Source of the DNA: Micromonospora polyrhachis
GTDB lineage: Bacteria > Actinomycetota > Actinomycetes > Mycobacteriales > Micromonosporaceae
Direction: 5' to 3'
NCBI RefSeq assembly: GCF_014203835.1
Contig: NZ_JACHJW010000001.1
Coordinates: 1,674,001-1,738,000 of the forward strand
DNA length: 64,000 nucleotides
The translations under genes were made by a program, and so were the position numbers. Below the pieces are notes generated by a model that was not told the origin of the DNA, made no database searches, and worked only from the letters and a program-made list of their open reading frames with translations. Shown here piece by piece: positions 18,171 to 28,265 of this stretch (its first letter is position 1; the number at the start of each line of letters is the position of its first letter).

Positions 18171-19355
18171 TCAGATCGCCCCCCGCTCGCGCAGTGCCGC
18201 GATCTCGTCGACGGTCAGGCCCAGTTCGGTCAGCACCGCCTCGGTGTCCTGGCCGTGCCCCCGGCCGGCGTGCCGGATCTGCCCCGGCGTCGCCGACATC
18301 CGGAACGGCACGTTCTGCATCCGCAGCTCACCCAGGTCCTCGTCCGGCACGGTGACGGCGGTGTCCAACGCCGCGTACTGCGGGTCGGCCAGGATGTCCC
18401 GTACGTCGTAGACCGGCGCGACCGCCGCCTGCGCCTCCTCGAACGCGGCCACCACCTCGTCCCGGTCCCGCTTCGCGACCCAGGCACCCACCGCCGCGTC
18501 GAGTACGTCGGCGTGCGCGGCCCGGCCACTGCCGGTGGCGAACCACGGCTCGTCGATCAGCTCGGGGCGGCCGACCAGCCGCAGCACCCGTTCGGCGATG
18601 CTCTGCGCACTGGTGGACACCGCCACCCAGCGCCCGTCGGCACACCGGTACGCGTTACGCGGCGCGTTGTTGTTGGACCGGTTGCCCAGCCGGGGCTGGA
18701 CGTAGCCGAGCTGGTCGTACCAGGTGATCTGCGGGCCGAGCATCGCCATGATCGGCTCGATGATGGCCAGGTCGACCACCTGCCCGGCCCCGGTCAGCTC
18801 CCGACCGCGCAGGGCCAGCATGACCGCGTACGCGGTGGCCAGCGCGGTCACCGAGTCGGCCAGCCCGAACGGCGGCAGCGTGGGTGGCCCGTCCGGTTCG
18901 CCGGTGGCGGCGGCGAAGCCGCTCATCGCCTCGGCCAGCGTCCCGAACCCGGGTCGGCGGGCGTACGGCCCGACCTGCCCGAAGCCGCTGATCCGGGCGA
19001 TCACCAGCCGGGGGTTGATGGCGTGCAGCTCCGCCGGCCCGATCCCCCAGCGTTCCAGGGTGCCCGGCCGGAAGTTCTCCACCAGCACATCCGCGTCGGC
19101 GATCAGCCGACGCAGCAGTTCCGCGCCTTCCCGGTCGGAAAGGTTGGCGGTGACTGTCCGCTTGTTGCGGCCCAACACCTTCCACCAGAGTCCGACCCCC
19201 TCCTTGGCCGGGCCGTGGCCCCGGGACGGGTCCGGCTTGGCCGGATGCTCGACCTTGATCACGTCAGCCCCGAAGTCGCCGAGGAACGCGGCGGCCAGCG
19301 GGCCGGCGAAGAGGGTGGCCAACTCGACCACCTTCACGCCCTGTAGCGGCATCAT
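18171..19355 (-). CDS. CaiB/BaiF family CoA transferase
   Basis: A 394-residue class III CoA transferase. It has the N-terminal motif [37 protein letters not shown], the segment [17 protein letters not shown] that precedes the catalytic aspartate loop, and [19 protein letters not shown] near the active site. The enzyme moves CoA between carboxylic acids. The start ATG overlaps the stop of the upstream SUMF1-fusion gene (ATGA), and the lyase gene follows directly. It is therefore part of the long minus-strand operon headed by the sugar ABC transporter. It probably activates an acid formed in that pathway. Confidence 0.9.
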   Translation of the reverse strand: MMPLQGVKVVELATLFAGPLAAAFLGDFGADVIKVEHPAKPDPSRGHGPAKEGVGLWWKVLGRNKRTVTANLSDREGAELLRRLIADADVLVENFRPGTLERWGIGPAELHAINPRLVIARISGFGQVGPYARRPGFGTLAEAMSGFAAATGEPDGPPTLPPFGLADSVTALATAYAVMLALRGRELTGAGQVVDLAIIEPIMAMLGPQITWYDQLGYVQPRLGNRSNNNAPRNAYRCADGRWVAVSTSAQSIAERVLRLVGRPELIDEPWFATGSGRAAHADVLDAAVGAWVAKRDRDEVVAAFEEAQAAVAPVYDVRDILADPQYAALDTAVTVPDEDLGELRMQNVPFRMSATPGQIRHAGRGHGQDTEAVLTELGLTVDEIAALRERGAI

Positions 19356-21481
19356 GCGGCACCCTCCCCGGGCAGGTCAGCGGCGGTCTCCGGCCGGTCC
19401 GGCCCAGGCTCGGTCAGGTCGGCGGCGCAGCGGAAGCCGATCGACGCCGAACGGGTCATGCCAGCACCGAGCAGCAGCAGCTTCACGCTCACCTCCGGCG
19501 GCTGCGGGCCACCGTCGAAGTACCAGTCCGAGCCCTCTGCCCGATAGGCCATGCCGCCCTTGAGGATCACGAACCGGGTACGACCGTCGCTGTGCTCGCT
19601 CTCGGTCAGGTTCCACACCAGCGGGTCACGCCGCTGGATCAGTCCCGCCTCGGCGGCCACCTGCCACTCGTCCTCGGTCGGCAGACGCAACCCGGCCCAG
19701 GTGGCGTACGCCCGTGCGTCGGCCAACTCGACGTGGGTGACTGGCGCGTCAGCCGGTCCCTGACCGGCGGTGAACCTTTCGGGGCGCACCGGCTGGTATC
19801 CGGTGGTGGTCAGGAACGCCGCGAACTGGGCGTTGGTCACCTCGTGGGTGTCGATGGCGAACCGGCCCAGGGACACGCTCCGGTGCCGGGTGCCGGTGCC
19901 GTGCAGCCGGGGCGGCAGCGGCTTCCACTCGTCCACATAGGGCGCTTCGCCGTACAGGCCCGTCTCCCGTACCCGGTGGCGGACCACCAGGTCCCGTCGC
20001 CCGCCGTCGACCGCCACCATCCCATCCGGTACGTCTGTACGCGGCGCGACCGGCACGCTGGTGCGTACCGCCTCCCGGGCCGGGAAGCTCGGGTCCCCGG
20101 TCGCCGGCTCGTACCGTTGCGGCGTCGCCGGGTCGGAGGTGGCAACGGCCGACCCGTCGGAGGTAGTGGCGACGACGACTGACTCGTCGGACGTGGTGAC
20201 GACGGTGACCGCCGCGATGCCACCCGCCGGGAGTGCACCGCCGACGCTCACCCGTCCGTCGGGCAGCTCGGTCACGGTCAGCTCGGACCCGGTGACCAGG
20301 TCGACGAAGCGGTGCCCCGAAGGCGCGTCGGCGACCAGCCACGGCCCGTCGTACGCCGTACCCCGGTTGACGATCGTCCACAGTGACAGATTCTGGTGCG
20401 TCCAGCGGGAGGCGTACACGGGAATGTCACCGCCCGGGTGGTCGGCCAGCGGCACCCAGTCCTCGGACCGCAACCACTCGGCGTGGCTGGCCTGCACCCG
20501 GCGCATCGCGCGCAGCACCGCCCGGTCCCGGTCGTTCCAGCCGACCCACACCCCGAAAACGCTCTCCCAGACCAGGATGCCGGCCCCGTTCAGCCAGGCC
20601 GAGTGCAGCTCGTCCAGGTGGCTGCGGTTCCACCGCCGGGTGTGGTGCAGCATGTGCCGCCGCTCGAACCACTTCGCCCGCAGCACCCCCGGCACGGTCG
20701 AATCGGCGAACCACTGCGCCCAGGACATGCCGTGGTCGGCGATCCGGGCCAACGGCACCCGGGACTCCCCCTCCAGCGCCAGCCCGGGTCGTACCGCGTC
20801 GAGGGTCTTGCGCAGCTCGCCCGCGCCCTCCTTGAGGGTGTCCAGGAAGACGCCGTCCACACCGAGCTGCCCGGCCAGTTCGGCAACCGCCTCGGCGTCG
20901 GCAACCACCTCGGCGTCCGGGATCACGTCGGCGGCGGGAATCTGCTCGGCGTCAGCAGCCAACTCCCGGCGGGTACCGGTGTCCCACGGGTTGTAGTCGA
21001 CGTAGACACGTATCCCATGCTCCTGGAACTGTCGGACCACGTCCGGCAACTCCGGCACCTGCCGGTAGTAGTCGAACTGGTTGCGATCGTCCAGCCCGAT
21101 CACCGGGTACGCGTGCCAGAGCACCACCCCGCCGAAGCCGCCGAAGTCCCGTTCCGCCTCGGCGATGAACCGCTCGACGGTGAAGACGCCGCGCTCGTGG
21201 TCGTACAGCGTCTCGTCCCAGAGCCAGGCCAGGCAGACACTGAAACAGTCGGTGGGGATCTCGTCGTAGTGGCTGCCGTCGTAGCCGATCCGGGCCCTGG
21301 CCTCGGTACGCCACGCGGTGAGCCGCTCCCGCCACGCCGGCCAGTGCGCCGGGTCGTCCGGGGCGGCGAAGATCTTCGCCTCGTCCAGCACCGACAGGTC
21401 GACGTCCGGGGTCAGCGGGACCTCGGTGGACCGGTCGATCGGCCGGGGCACGTACGGGTTGAAGTTCGGGTCCAGGTTCAC
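19352..21481 (-). CDS. Fusion: TIM-barrel hydrolase-like domain plus SUMF1/FGE-like domain
   Basis: A 709-residue protein. Residues about 1-400 look like a TIM-barrel glycoside-hydrolase-type domain ([67 protein letters not shown]). Residues about 500-700 are an FGE-sulfatase (SUMF1) domain ([57 protein letters not shown]). The paired active-site cysteines of true formylglycine-generating enzymes are absent, so the SUMF1 domain is not expected to make formylglycine and may bind carbohydrate or support another oxidation. The GTG start overlaps the ribokinase stop (GTGA). It is in the operon with the ABC transporter and ribokinase. Confidence 0.7.
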   Translation of the reverse strand: MNLDPNFNPYVPRPIDRSTEVPLTPDVDLSVLDEAKIFAAPDDPAHWPAWRERLTAWRTEARARIGYDGSHYDEIPTDCFSVCLAWLWDETLYDHERGVFTVERFIAEAERDFGGFGGVVLWHAYPVIGLDDRNQFDYYRQVPELPDVVRQFQEHGIRVYVDYNPWDTGTRRELAADAEQIPAADVIPDAEVVADAEAVAELAGQLGVDGVFLDTLKEGAGELRKTLDAVRPGLALEGESRVPLARIADHGMSWAQWFADSTVPGVLRAKWFERRHMLHHTRRWNRSHLDELHSAWLNGAGILVWESVFGVWVGWNDRDRAVLRAMRRVQASHAEWLRSEDWVPLADHPGGDIPVYASRWTHQNLSLWTIVNRGTAYDGPWLVADAPSGHRFVDLVTGSELTVTELPDGRVSVGGALPAGGIAAVTVVTTSDESVVVATTSDGSAVATSDPATPQRYEPATGDPSFPAREAVRTSVPVAPRTDVPDGMVAVDGGRRDLVVRHRVRETGLYGEAPYVDEWKPLPPRLHGTGTRHRSVSLGRFAIDTHEVTNAQFAAFLTTTGYQPVRPERFTAGQGPADAPVTHVELADARAYATWAGLRLPTEDEWQVAAEAGLIQRRDPLVWNLTESEHSDGRTRFVILKGGMAYRAEGSDWYFDGGPQPPEVSVKLLLLGAGMTRSASIGFRCAADLTEPGPDRPETAADLPGEGAA

Positions 21482-22437
21482 CCTGTCGCTCCGTAGGTCG
21501 TGGCGGACAACTCGTCGATCTCGTCCCGGGTCGGGATGGCGGTGGAGGCACCGGGCCGCCGGGCGCAGGCCGCCCCCGCCGCGCACGCCCAGCGCAGCGC
21601 AGCCACCACCGCCTCCGGTGCGGCCACGCCAGCTACGGCGGTTCCCGGTGTCGCACCGCGTTCGGCCCAGGCCACCGCGAACGCCCCGGTGAACGAGTCA
21701 CCGGAGGCGGTGGTGTCCACCGCGTCGACGCGCGGCGCGGCCACCGTCAGGCGCAACCCGGCCCGATCGGCGTACGCGGCTCCCCGCGCGCCCAGCGTCA
21801 ACACCACCCGGGGCACCAGGTCGAGCAACGCCGTCAGCAGCGCTTCCGGCTCGTCGTCGCGCCCGACGATGGTGGCCGCCTCCCCCTGGTTCACCACCAG
21901 CACGTCCACCAGGGCGAGCAGCTCCGCCGGCAGGGACCGGGCCGGAGCGGCGTTCAGGATCACCGTCGTACCGCCCGCGCGGGCCGCCTCGGCGGCCTCG
22001 GTCACGGCGGTCAGCGGGGTCTCCAACTGCAACAGCAGTACGTCGGCGGCGGCCACCAAAGCCTTATCCGCCTCGTCCAGCCGGGTCAGCCCACCGTTCG
22101 CCCCGGGGGCGACCACGATGAAGTTCTCGGCCGAGGTGTCCACCGCGATCAGCGCCACCCCGGACGGGCCTGGGACCGACCGGAGCCGGGTCACGTCCAC
22201 GCCGGCGGTGGCCAGGTTGTCGCGCAACTGTGCGGCGAAACCGTCCTGCCCGACCGCACCGACGAAGGCGCACGCGCCACCGGCCCGGGCGGCGGCGACC
22301 GCCTGGTTCGCCCCCTTCCCCCCGGGTACGGTGTCGAACCCGTGGCCCAACACCGTCTCCCCCGGCCGGGGCAGGCTCGGTGTGTTCACCACCAGGTCCA
22401 GGTTGACGCTGCCGACCACCACCACCCGTGCGGTCAT
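21478..22437 (-). CDS. Ribokinase (PfkB family)
   Basis: A 319-residue sugar kinase. It has the two PfkB signatures: GSVNLDLVV with the sugar-binding [17 protein letters not shown], and the C-terminal [18 protein letters not shown] with the catalytic aspartate in GDSF. The ATP-site segment [12 protein letters not shown] is also present. The closest function is ribokinase, making ribose 5-phosphate from ribose. Its place next to two ADP-ribosylglycohydrolase-like genes and a sugar ABC transporter supports phosphorylation of a ribose released by those hydrolases. A second, similar kinase lies at 30025-30942. Confidence 0.85.
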   Translation of the reverse strand: MTARVVVVGSVNLDLVVNTPSLPRPGETVLGHGFDTVPGGKGANQAVAAARAGGACAFVGAVGQDGFAAQLRDNLATAGVDVTRLRSVPGPSGVALIAVDTSAENFIVVAPGANGGLTRLDEADKALVAAADVLLLQLETPLTAVTEAAEAARAGGTTVILNAAPARSLPAELLALVDVLVVNQGEAATIVGRDDEPEALLTALLDLVPRVVLTLGARGAAYADRAGLRLTVAAPRVDAVDTTASGDSFTGAFAVAWAERGATPGTAVAGVAAPEAVVAALRWACAAGAACARRPGASTAIPTRDEIDELSATTYGATG

Positions 22438-22489
22438 GCCTGCTCCCCCATCCCCGTCATGCCTGCTCCCCCATCCCCGTCATGCCTGC
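22434..22489. repeat. 23-bp tandem repeat, about 2.4 copies
   Basis: Identical 23-base units begin at 22434 and 22457, with a partial third from 22480. The array spans the ATG of the ribokinase gene and the stop of the preceding hydrolase gene, so it lies exactly in the gene junction and changes the spacing between them. Confidence 0.9.
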
Positions 22490-23826
22490 CCTGCCAACCG
22501 CAGGGTCCGGTCGGCCAGCTCTGCGAAACCGATCCCATCGAAGCCGGCGATGCTGCTGCGCAGCCGCCCGTGCAACGGCTCGACCCACTGCGCTGGCAAC
22601 CCGGCGGCTCCGGTCAACGCCCCGGTGATCGAGCCGACCGTGGCCCCGGTCGAGTCGGTGTCCCAGCCGCCGCCGACCACCGCGCAGATCGACCGCTGGA
22701 AGTCACCCCGACCGTACGCGAGCGCGGCGGCGACCAGTGCCGCGTTGTTGCGTACATGCACCCAGTGCAGGTGCCCGTGCCGGGCGTACAGTTCGTCGAC
22801 CACCGACTCCCAGTCGGCACCGGAGCCGCCCAGCGCCCGCGCCTCGCGCACGGTAGCCGCGAAGCGGCTCTCCGGCGGCAGCACCGACTCGCCCACGTCC
22901 AGCACGGTGTCCACGTCGGCGGCGACCAGGGCGGCTGACGTCATCGCGGCCACCCACTGGGCCCCGTACACCCCGGCCCGCACGTGGCTCACCGCCGCGT
23001 CCCGGTACGCCATCTCGGCGGCCAGGTCGGGACGGCCGGGGTTGACCCAGCCGTAGACGTCAGTGCGGATCTGCGCGCCGATCCACTCCCGGAACGGGTT
23101 GTGCCGCAACGCGGTGGCCGGCGGGACGAGCCCGAGCAGCAGGTTGCGGTAGGCCACCCGTTCGGCGGTGAAGACCCGGCCGCCGGGCACCCAGTCCAAC
23201 CAGGCCTGGGCGACGTCCTCGCTGGTGAAGTCCCGTCCCCGGGTCTCCAGGACTCGCAGCGCCAGCAACGCGAAGTTGAGGTCGTCGTCCTCCGGCATCC
23301 CGTCGATGTTCTCGACCAGGCTGTTCACCTTGCTGCGTCGGTTCCACGGCCAGCGGGCCGCCACGTCGTCCGGCAACCCGACAGCGGTGAAGTACGCCGA
23401 CAGCGGCCACCGGCCGGTCGCCTCCAGGATCTCCCGGATGCCCTGCCGGTGGATCTTCTCCACCGGTTTGCCGAGCAGACAACCGGCGGCCCGGCCGAGC
23501 CAGGCCCCGTGCATCCGGTCCGGGGCGACCGGCCCGGCCGACACCGCCCAGGTCGCCGGCCAACTCGCCCGGATCGCCTCCAGCGTCTCCGGCTCGGTGG
23601 CCGAACTGGCCGCCGGCAGCGCGTCGCAGACGTCGAGCAGCTTCGCCGCCAGCGCCCGCAACACCGGCCCGGCCGGCACGGCCGACGCGCCGCTGACCGG
23701 CGCGTCGGGCGACCCACCAGCCGCCACCCAGCGGTCCAGGACCGCCGACACGTCCCGGCCCTCGTCCCGGCTGGCCGCCAGCTCGTGCGGCAGCAGGTCC
23801 TCCGGCTGCACCCAGGTCAGTCTCAT
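22480..23826 (-). CDS. ADP-ribosylglycohydrolase family protein (copy A)
   Basis: A 448-residue DraG-type protein with an N-terminal extension of about 130 residues (MRLTWVQPEDLLPHELAASRDEGRD). Conserved metal and active-site elements are GAWLGRAAGCLLGKPVEK, MPEDDDLNFALLAL with adjacent aspartates, and DTDSTGATVGSITGAL near the C-terminus. Family members remove ADP-ribose from proteins, or cleave related N-ribosyl bonds, with two magnesium ions. The neighbouring transporter and ribokinase suggest a catabolic role on an imported ribosyl compound rather than protein de-modification. It is transcribed with copy B, which lies seven bases upstream. Confidence 0.85.
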   Translation of the reverse strand: MRLTWVQPEDLLPHELAASRDEGRDVSAVLDRWVAAGGSPDAPVSGASAVPAGPVLRALAAKLLDVCDALPAASSATEPETLEAIRASWPATWAVSAGPVAPDRMHGAWLGRAAGCLLGKPVEKIHRQGIREILEATGRWPLSAYFTAVGLPDDVAARWPWNRRSKVNSLVENIDGMPEDDDLNFALLALRVLETRGRDFTSEDVAQAWLDWVPGGRVFTAERVAYRNLLLGLVPPATALRHNPFREWIGAQIRTDVYGWVNPGRPDLAAEMAYRDAAVSHVRAGVYGAQWVAAMTSAALVAADVDTVLDVGESVLPPESRFAATVREARALGGSGADWESVVDELYARHGHLHWVHVRNNAALVAAALAYGRGDFQRSICAVVGGGWDTDSTGATVGSITGALTGAAGLPAQWVEPLHGRLRSSIAGFDGIGFAELADRTLRLAGQA

Positions 23827-23832
23827 GTCAGG

Positions 23833-25134
23833 TCAGCTCAATCTTTCGGTCGCGACTGCGGGGCTCGCAAGCTCACTCCTCGCGCTCCCAGCCACCCCTC
23901 CAGTCGCGACTGCGGGGCTCGCAAGCTCACTCCTCGCGCTCCCAGCCACCCCTCCAGTCGCGACTGCGGGGCTCGCAAGCTCACTCCTCGCGCTCCCAGC
24001 CGCCCCCAGCTCCTGGAACCGGGTGGCCCGACGGGCGAACCGCTCCTGGTCGCGGGTGAACACCTCACCCGCGATCTCGGCCAGCACCCGGGCCGGCTCG
24101 ACCAGGTCGACCCGGGACGCCTCGGACACCACGGACGACCACTCGGTGGGGACCACCTCGGCACCCCCCAGCGCCCCGGCGATCGCCGCCGCCATGGTGG
24201 CGGTCGAGTCGGAGTCCCGCCCGTAGTTGACCGAGCCGAGGACCGCCGCCCGGAACTGCCCCCGAGCCACGACCAGCATGCCCAGCGCGGCCGGCAACTC
24301 CTCGATGGAGTGCAGCCGGCTGGGCCGTCGTGCGCCCAGTCCCGGGCGGCGGTACTCCTCCCCCACCGTGTCGTACGGGGCGATTGCGGCGCGCAGCGGC
24401 TTGATCGCCTCGCGCCAGTCGTCGTACTCCCGGGCCTGGGTGACCACCGCGTCGATGGCGGCGCGGGTGCCGTCCCGAGCCAGGTCCAGGGCCGCGCCGA
24501 CCACATCGTCGACGGTCGCGCCCGGCGTCATGGCGGCGGCGACCGCGGCGGCGAAGACCGCCGCCGCCTCCCGCCCGTAGCTGTGCTGGTGGGCACCGGC
24601 GATCTCCACCGCCTCCGCGTACGCCCCGGCCGGGTCGCCCGCGTTCACGACGCCCACCGGCGCCATGTACATCGCCGCACCACAGTTGACGATGTTGCCG
24701 ACGCCCGCCTCACGCGGGTCGGCGTGCGCGTGGTGCAGACGGGTCACCAACCACCGCTCGGCGGCGGCCAGGCGGTGGAAGGTGAGCCCCTCCCGCTCCA
24801 GGTCCGGGATGTAGACCACCCGCTCGATCAGGTCGGGCACGAGCAGTTCCACCACGTCGTACGCGTCGAGGTGGTCGCGCTTCCTGGCGTACGCCCGCAC
24901 CAGCGCGTGGGTCATCAACGTGTCGTCGGTGATGTGCCCGTCGCCCTTGTGGTACGGCGCCATTGGCCGCGCGGTGGCCCAGTTGGCGTGGAACGGCGGC
25001 GCGATGCCGTCGACCCAGCCGCCGAATCGGGCCTGGATCTCCTCGGGCAGGGCTGTCTCGGTGGCCCCGCCGAGGGCATCGCCCACCGCAGCGCCAACCA
25101 GGCAGCCAACCGACTTGTCGAGCAAGAGTCCCAT
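23833..25134 (-). CDS. ADP-ribosylglycohydrolase family protein (copy B)
   Basis: A 433-residue DraG-type protein. Near its start it has VGCLVGAAVGDALGGATE, then DGHITDDTLMTHALVRAY and the second metal cluster GRDSDSTATMAAAIAGALGG. The ATG start is preceded by GAGG and lies two bases after the stop of the binding-protein gene. The C-terminus is unusual: after the hydrolase domain the protein ends in three near-identical 18-residue repeats (GSARSELASPAVATGGVA) encoded by a 54-bp tandem array. Such tails are not part of the family and probably arose by recent duplication. The function is likely to complement copy A on the imported substrate. Confidence 0.85.
   Translation of the reverse strand: MGLLLDKSVGCLVGAAVGDALGGATETALPEEIQARFGGWVDGIAPPFHANWATARPMAPYHKGDGHITDDTLMTHALVRAYARKRDHLDAYDVVELLVPDLIERVVYIPDLEREGLTFHRLAAAERWLVTRLHHAHADPREAGVGNIVNCGAAMYMAPVGVVNAGDPAGAYAEAVEIAGAHQHSYGREAAAVFAAAVAAAMTPGATVDDVVGAALDLARDGTRAAIDAVVTQAREYDDWREAIKPLRAAIAPYDTVGEEYRRPGLGARRPSRLHSIEELPAALGMLVVARGQFRAAVLGSVNYGRDSDSTATMAAAIAGALGGAEVVPTEWSSVVSEASRVDLVEPARVLAEIAGEVFTRDQERFARRATRFQELGAAGSARSELASPAVATGGVAGSARSELASPAVATGGVAGSARSELASPAVATERLS
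23849..24003. repeat. 54-bp in-frame tandem repeat, three copies
   Basis: Units start at 23849, 23903 and 23957 and are nearly identical until the last few bases of the third. The period is a multiple of three and lies inside the 3' end of the ADP-ribosylglycohydrolase copy B gene, where it encodes an 18-residue repeat rich in Ala, Ser and Gly. Confidence 0.95.
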
Positions 25135-25136
25135 GG

Positions 25137-26429
25137 TTACCTCAGAACCTGCTTCCCACCGTCGACCAGCTGGGTCGCCATCTGGTCGAGCGTGATCTTG
25201 TTTGCGAAGTACTGCTGGAGCGCCGGGGTGGCGTACTTGGTCTTCCACTCCGGGTAGCCGTCGGCCTTCTGGAACGGCGCGACGGTCAGGTCGGCGGCGC
25301 TGTCCGCGGCGACGTCCCAGCCCTGCTTACCGCCGGTCAGCTTGACCAGTTCCTCGTTGGCCTGCTTGCCGGTCGGCACCAGCCAGTCGCCCTTGGCCAG
25401 GGTGGCCATGTTGGTCGGGTTGAGGAAGTACTCCAGGAACTGCACGGCTTGCTTCTTGTGCTTGGAGTCCGCCGAGACCGACAGCGTCTGCGGGTTCGCC
25501 GCCTGGGTGGTGGACAGGCCCTTGATCGGGGGCAGGGTCACCCACTCGAAGCCCGCCGGTGCCTGCTCCACCATCTGCTGGCGCAGCGAGACCGAGCCGG
25601 GGAGCATCGCGTACTTGCCGGCGAAGAAGCCGGGTAGGGTGTCCGCGCCGCTCATGCCCAACGCCTCGGGCGACGCCGACTTGGCGGTGTAGATCATGTC
25701 GTGGATTCGCTTGGGGATTTCCTTCTCCCCGTCGCCGACCCGGATCTCGGTCTTGCCGTTCTCGGTGTAGAAGAACTTGCCGTCGTAGTTCAGCGCCAGG
25801 TTCATCACCCGGTTGGTGGGCGACTTCAGCGCCCAGGCCGCACCGAACCGGCCCGCCGTGGTGAGCTTCTTGGCGTTGGCCTGGAACTCGTCCCAGGTCC
25901 ACCCGCCGTCGGCCGCCGGGATCGCGATGTTGGCCTCGTCCAGCAGCTTCTTGTTGGCGATGATGACCTGTGACTCCAGCAGGAACGGCACTCCGGTGAT
26001 CTTGCCGTCGTAGGTGGCGGTGTCCCAGATACCCGGCTCGATCTGGCCCTTCAGCTCACCGGAGATCAGGTCGGTCAGGTCGGCCAGGTAGCCCTGCTTG
26101 CTGAAGTTGCCGATCCCGGACGCCTCGTACTGCACGATGTCCGCCGCGTCGCCACCCTCGAACGAGGTCAGCAACTGGTCGTGGACCGAGTTCCAGTCAC
26201 CCTGGACATACTCGATGTGGATGTCCGGGTGGTCGGCGTTCCACTTGGCGACCAGGTCCTTGTTGGCCTGCATCGATTCCTTCTGCCAGGCCAGGCTGAG
26301 GAACCGCAGCTTGGCTGGACCGTCGCTCTGCTCGTCGTCGCCTGTGCCACAGCCGGCGAGCGCGCCCAGGCCGACGACGCTCGCCACCGCTGTGGCGACG
26401 AGTCTGCGACCGAATCTGTTCCGTGACAT
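25137..26429 (-). CDS. Sugar ABC transporter substrate-binding lipoprotein
   Basis: A 430-residue protein with a signal peptide ending in the lipobox ALAGC (Cys27), so it is lipid-anchored outside the membrane. The mature part is a family-1 extracellular solute-binding protein: LRFLSLAWQKESMQANKDLV, ADIVQYEASGIGNFSKQGYL, GGWTWDEFQANAKKLT, LPGFFAGKYAMLPGS and AVQFLEYFLNP. It should capture a carbohydrate and deliver it to the two permeases encoded directly upstream. AAGGAG lies about eleven bases before the ATG. No ATPase gene is in the operon, so a shared MsiK-type ATPase probably powers the system. Confidence 0.92.
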   Translation of the reverse strand: MSRNRFGRRLVATAVASVVGLGALAGCGTGDDEQSDGPAKLRFLSLAWQKESMQANKDLVAKWNADHPDIHIEYVQGDWNSVHDQLLTSFEGGDAADIVQYEASGIGNFSKQGYLADLTDLISGELKGQIEPGIWDTATYDGKITGVPFLLESQVIIANKKLLDEANIAIPAADGGWTWDEFQANAKKLTTAGRFGAAWALKSPTNRVMNLALNYDGKFFYTENGKTEIRVGDGEKEIPKRIHDMIYTAKSASPEALGMSGADTLPGFFAGKYAMLPGSVSLRQQMVEQAPAGFEWVTLPPIKGLSTTQAANPQTLSVSADSKHKKQAVQFLEYFLNPTNMATLAKGDWLVPTGKQANEELVKLTGGKQGWDVAADSAADLTVAPFQKADGYPEWKTKYATPALQQYFANKITLDQMATQLVDGGKQVLR

Positions 26430-26479
26430 GGGGGATACCACTCCTTTGTGGGGGATGGCTGACCGCGCCGAGTAGGCGG

Positions 26480-27319
26480 TCAGCCCTTGACTGCGCCGGC
26501 CATCGACCCGGAGGAGAGCCGGCGTTGCATGAACGCGAAGAAGATCAGGCTCGGGATGGTGGCGAGGAGTGAACCTGCCGCCAGCGGTCCGAGCCGGGCG
26601 GTGCCCTCGATGCCGACGAACCGGGCCAGGGCTACCGGCAGGGTCGCCAACTCGGGGGTCTTGATCAGCACCAGGGCGAAGAAGAACTCGTTCCAGGCGG
26701 AGATGAAGGAGAACAGCGCGGTGGCGACCAGGCCTGGTGCAAGCAGTGGGAACACCACCCGGCGCAGAGTCTGCAACCGGCTGGCCCCGTCGACGGCGGC
26801 AGCCTCCTCCAGTTCCCGGGGGATGTTGCGGACGAAGCCCTGCAACATCCACAGGGCGAACGGCAGCGCCCAGACCACGTAGATCAGGATCAGGCCGGCG
26901 TGCGAGTTGGCCAGGCCGACCTGCCGCAACACCAGGAAGATCGGGATGATCAGCAGCACGAACGGGAAGAGCTGGGAGAGCAGCACCCAGCCCAGCGCCA
27001 CCGTACCGAGCTTGCTCTTGAACCGGGCCAGGGCGTACGACGCGGGCAGCGCGATCAGGACGGTGACTACCGCCGAGGCCAGCGATACCTGGAGGCTGTT
27101 CCAGGCTGCCCGGCCCAACTCCTGCTCGGTGAACGCCTGCACGAAGTTGTTGAACGTCGGGTTGTCCGGGATCAGCGTCGGGTGCAGCTTGACCAGCTCA
27201 CGGGGTGGCTTGAACGAGGTGGAGAGCAGCCACACCAGCGGAAACGCCAAGAAGACCAGGTACGCCAGCAGCGCCAGGTACTGGAACACCTTCCCGACCC
27301 GAGACGACTTCCCATGCAC
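26480..27319 (-). CDS. Carbohydrate ABC transporter permease (MalG type)
   Basis: A 279-residue membrane protein with six helices. The cytosolic EAA loop RELEEAAAVDGASRLQTLRR contacts the ATPase, followed by VVFPLLAPGLVATALFSFI. The ending RRLSSGSMAGAVKG is the characteristic SGL-type tail of MalG-like permeases. It works with the MalF-type protein encoded two bases upstream and the binding protein encoded downstream. Confidence 0.93.
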   Translation of the reverse strand: MHGKSSRVGKVFQYLALLAYLVFLAFPLVWLLSTSFKPPRELVKLHPTLIPDNPTFNNFVQAFTEQELGRAAWNSLQVSLASAVVTVLIALPASYALARFKSKLGTVALGWVLLSQLFPFVLLIIPIFLVLRQVGLANSHAGLILIYVVWALPFALWMLQGFVRNIPRELEEAAAVDGASRLQTLRRVVFPLLAPGLVATALFSFISAWNEFFFALVLIKTPELATLPVALARFVGIEGTARLGPLAAGSLLATIPSLIFFAFMQRRLSSGSMAGAVKG

Positions 27320-27320
27320 G

Positions 27321-28265
27321 CTAGTTCGCCTCCTTGAGCCGGCGGCGTAGGTACACCGCGAGCAGCGCCACGATGATCACGACCATGACGTTGCCGAGCG
27401 CCGCCGCGTAGCCGTAGTTGCCGTAGCGGAACGCCTCCTCGTACGCGAAAAGCATCGGCAACATCGTCTTGCCGCCCGGCCCACCGGCGGTGAGCACATA
27501 GACCAGGCCGAACGAGTTGAAGTTCCAGATGAAGTCGAGCGAGGTGATGGCGACGATCACCGGAGCCAGCGACGGCAGGGTGATCCGGCGGAACCGCTGC
27601 CAGGTGGTGGCACCGTCAACCGCCGCCGCCTCGTGCAGTTCCCTCGGCACACCCTGCAACCCGGCCAGGAGTACGACGGTGGTCTGCGGCATGCCCGCCC
27701 AGACCCCGACGATGATCACTGCCGGTAGGGCGGTGCTGAAGTCACCGAGCCAGTTGGTCCGCAGCCCTTCCGCGCCGATCTGGTAGAAGAACTCGTTGAG
27801 CAGTCCGGCGTCCGGGTGGTAGACCAGCTTCCACAGGATGCCGACCACCACCGGCGGCATCGCCCACGGCACCACGGCCAGCACCCGGGCCAGGCCCCGG
27901 AACCGGATCTGCTGGTTGAGCAGCAGGGCCAGCCCGAGGGCGAGCACGAACTGCAGCACGGTCACCCCGACCGCCCAGATCAGACCGATCTTGAACGAGT
28001 TCCAGAACAGCTCGTCGGAGAGCAGTTCGCGGTAGTTGGCCAGACCGGTGAAGTTGACGTCCACGTTGCGGCCGGCGCGGGCGTCGGTGAAGCCGAGGTA
28101 CATCCCGCGCACCAGCGGGAAGACCGAGAGCGCCACGATCGGCAGCAGTGACGGCAGCAGTAGCAGGTAGATGGTCATCCGGTCCGAACGGGCCCGGTTC
28201 GGACGCGGTTTGCGTCCGGCTCCCCGGTCGACGTCCGGCCGCTCGGTCGACGTGGTCACGCTCAT
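27321..28265 (-). CDS. Carbohydrate ABC transporter permease (MalF/UgpA type)
   Basis: A 314-residue membrane protein with a 30-residue basic cytosolic leader and six helices, beginning MTIYLLLLPSLLPIVALSVFPL. The ATPase-contact loop is RELHEAAAVDGATTWQRFRRITLPSLAPV. It pairs with the MalG-type permease. Its ATG overlaps the stop of the LacI regulator gene, so regulator and transporter are co-transcribed and the locus is autoregulated. Confidence 0.93.
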   Translation of the reverse strand: MSVTTSTERPDVDRGAGRKPRPNRARSDRMTIYLLLLPSLLPIVALSVFPLVRGMYLGFTDARAGRNVDVNFTGLANYRELLSDELFWNSFKIGLIWAVGVTVLQFVLALGLALLLNQQIRFRGLARVLAVVPWAMPPVVVGILWKLVYHPDAGLLNEFFYQIGAEGLRTNWLGDFSTALPAVIIVGVWAGMPQTTVVLLAGLQGVPRELHEAAAVDGATTWQRFRRITLPSLAPVIVAITSLDFIWNFNSFGLVYVLTAGGPGGKTMLPMLFAYEEAFRYGNYGYAAALGNVMVVIIVALLAVYLRRRLKEAN

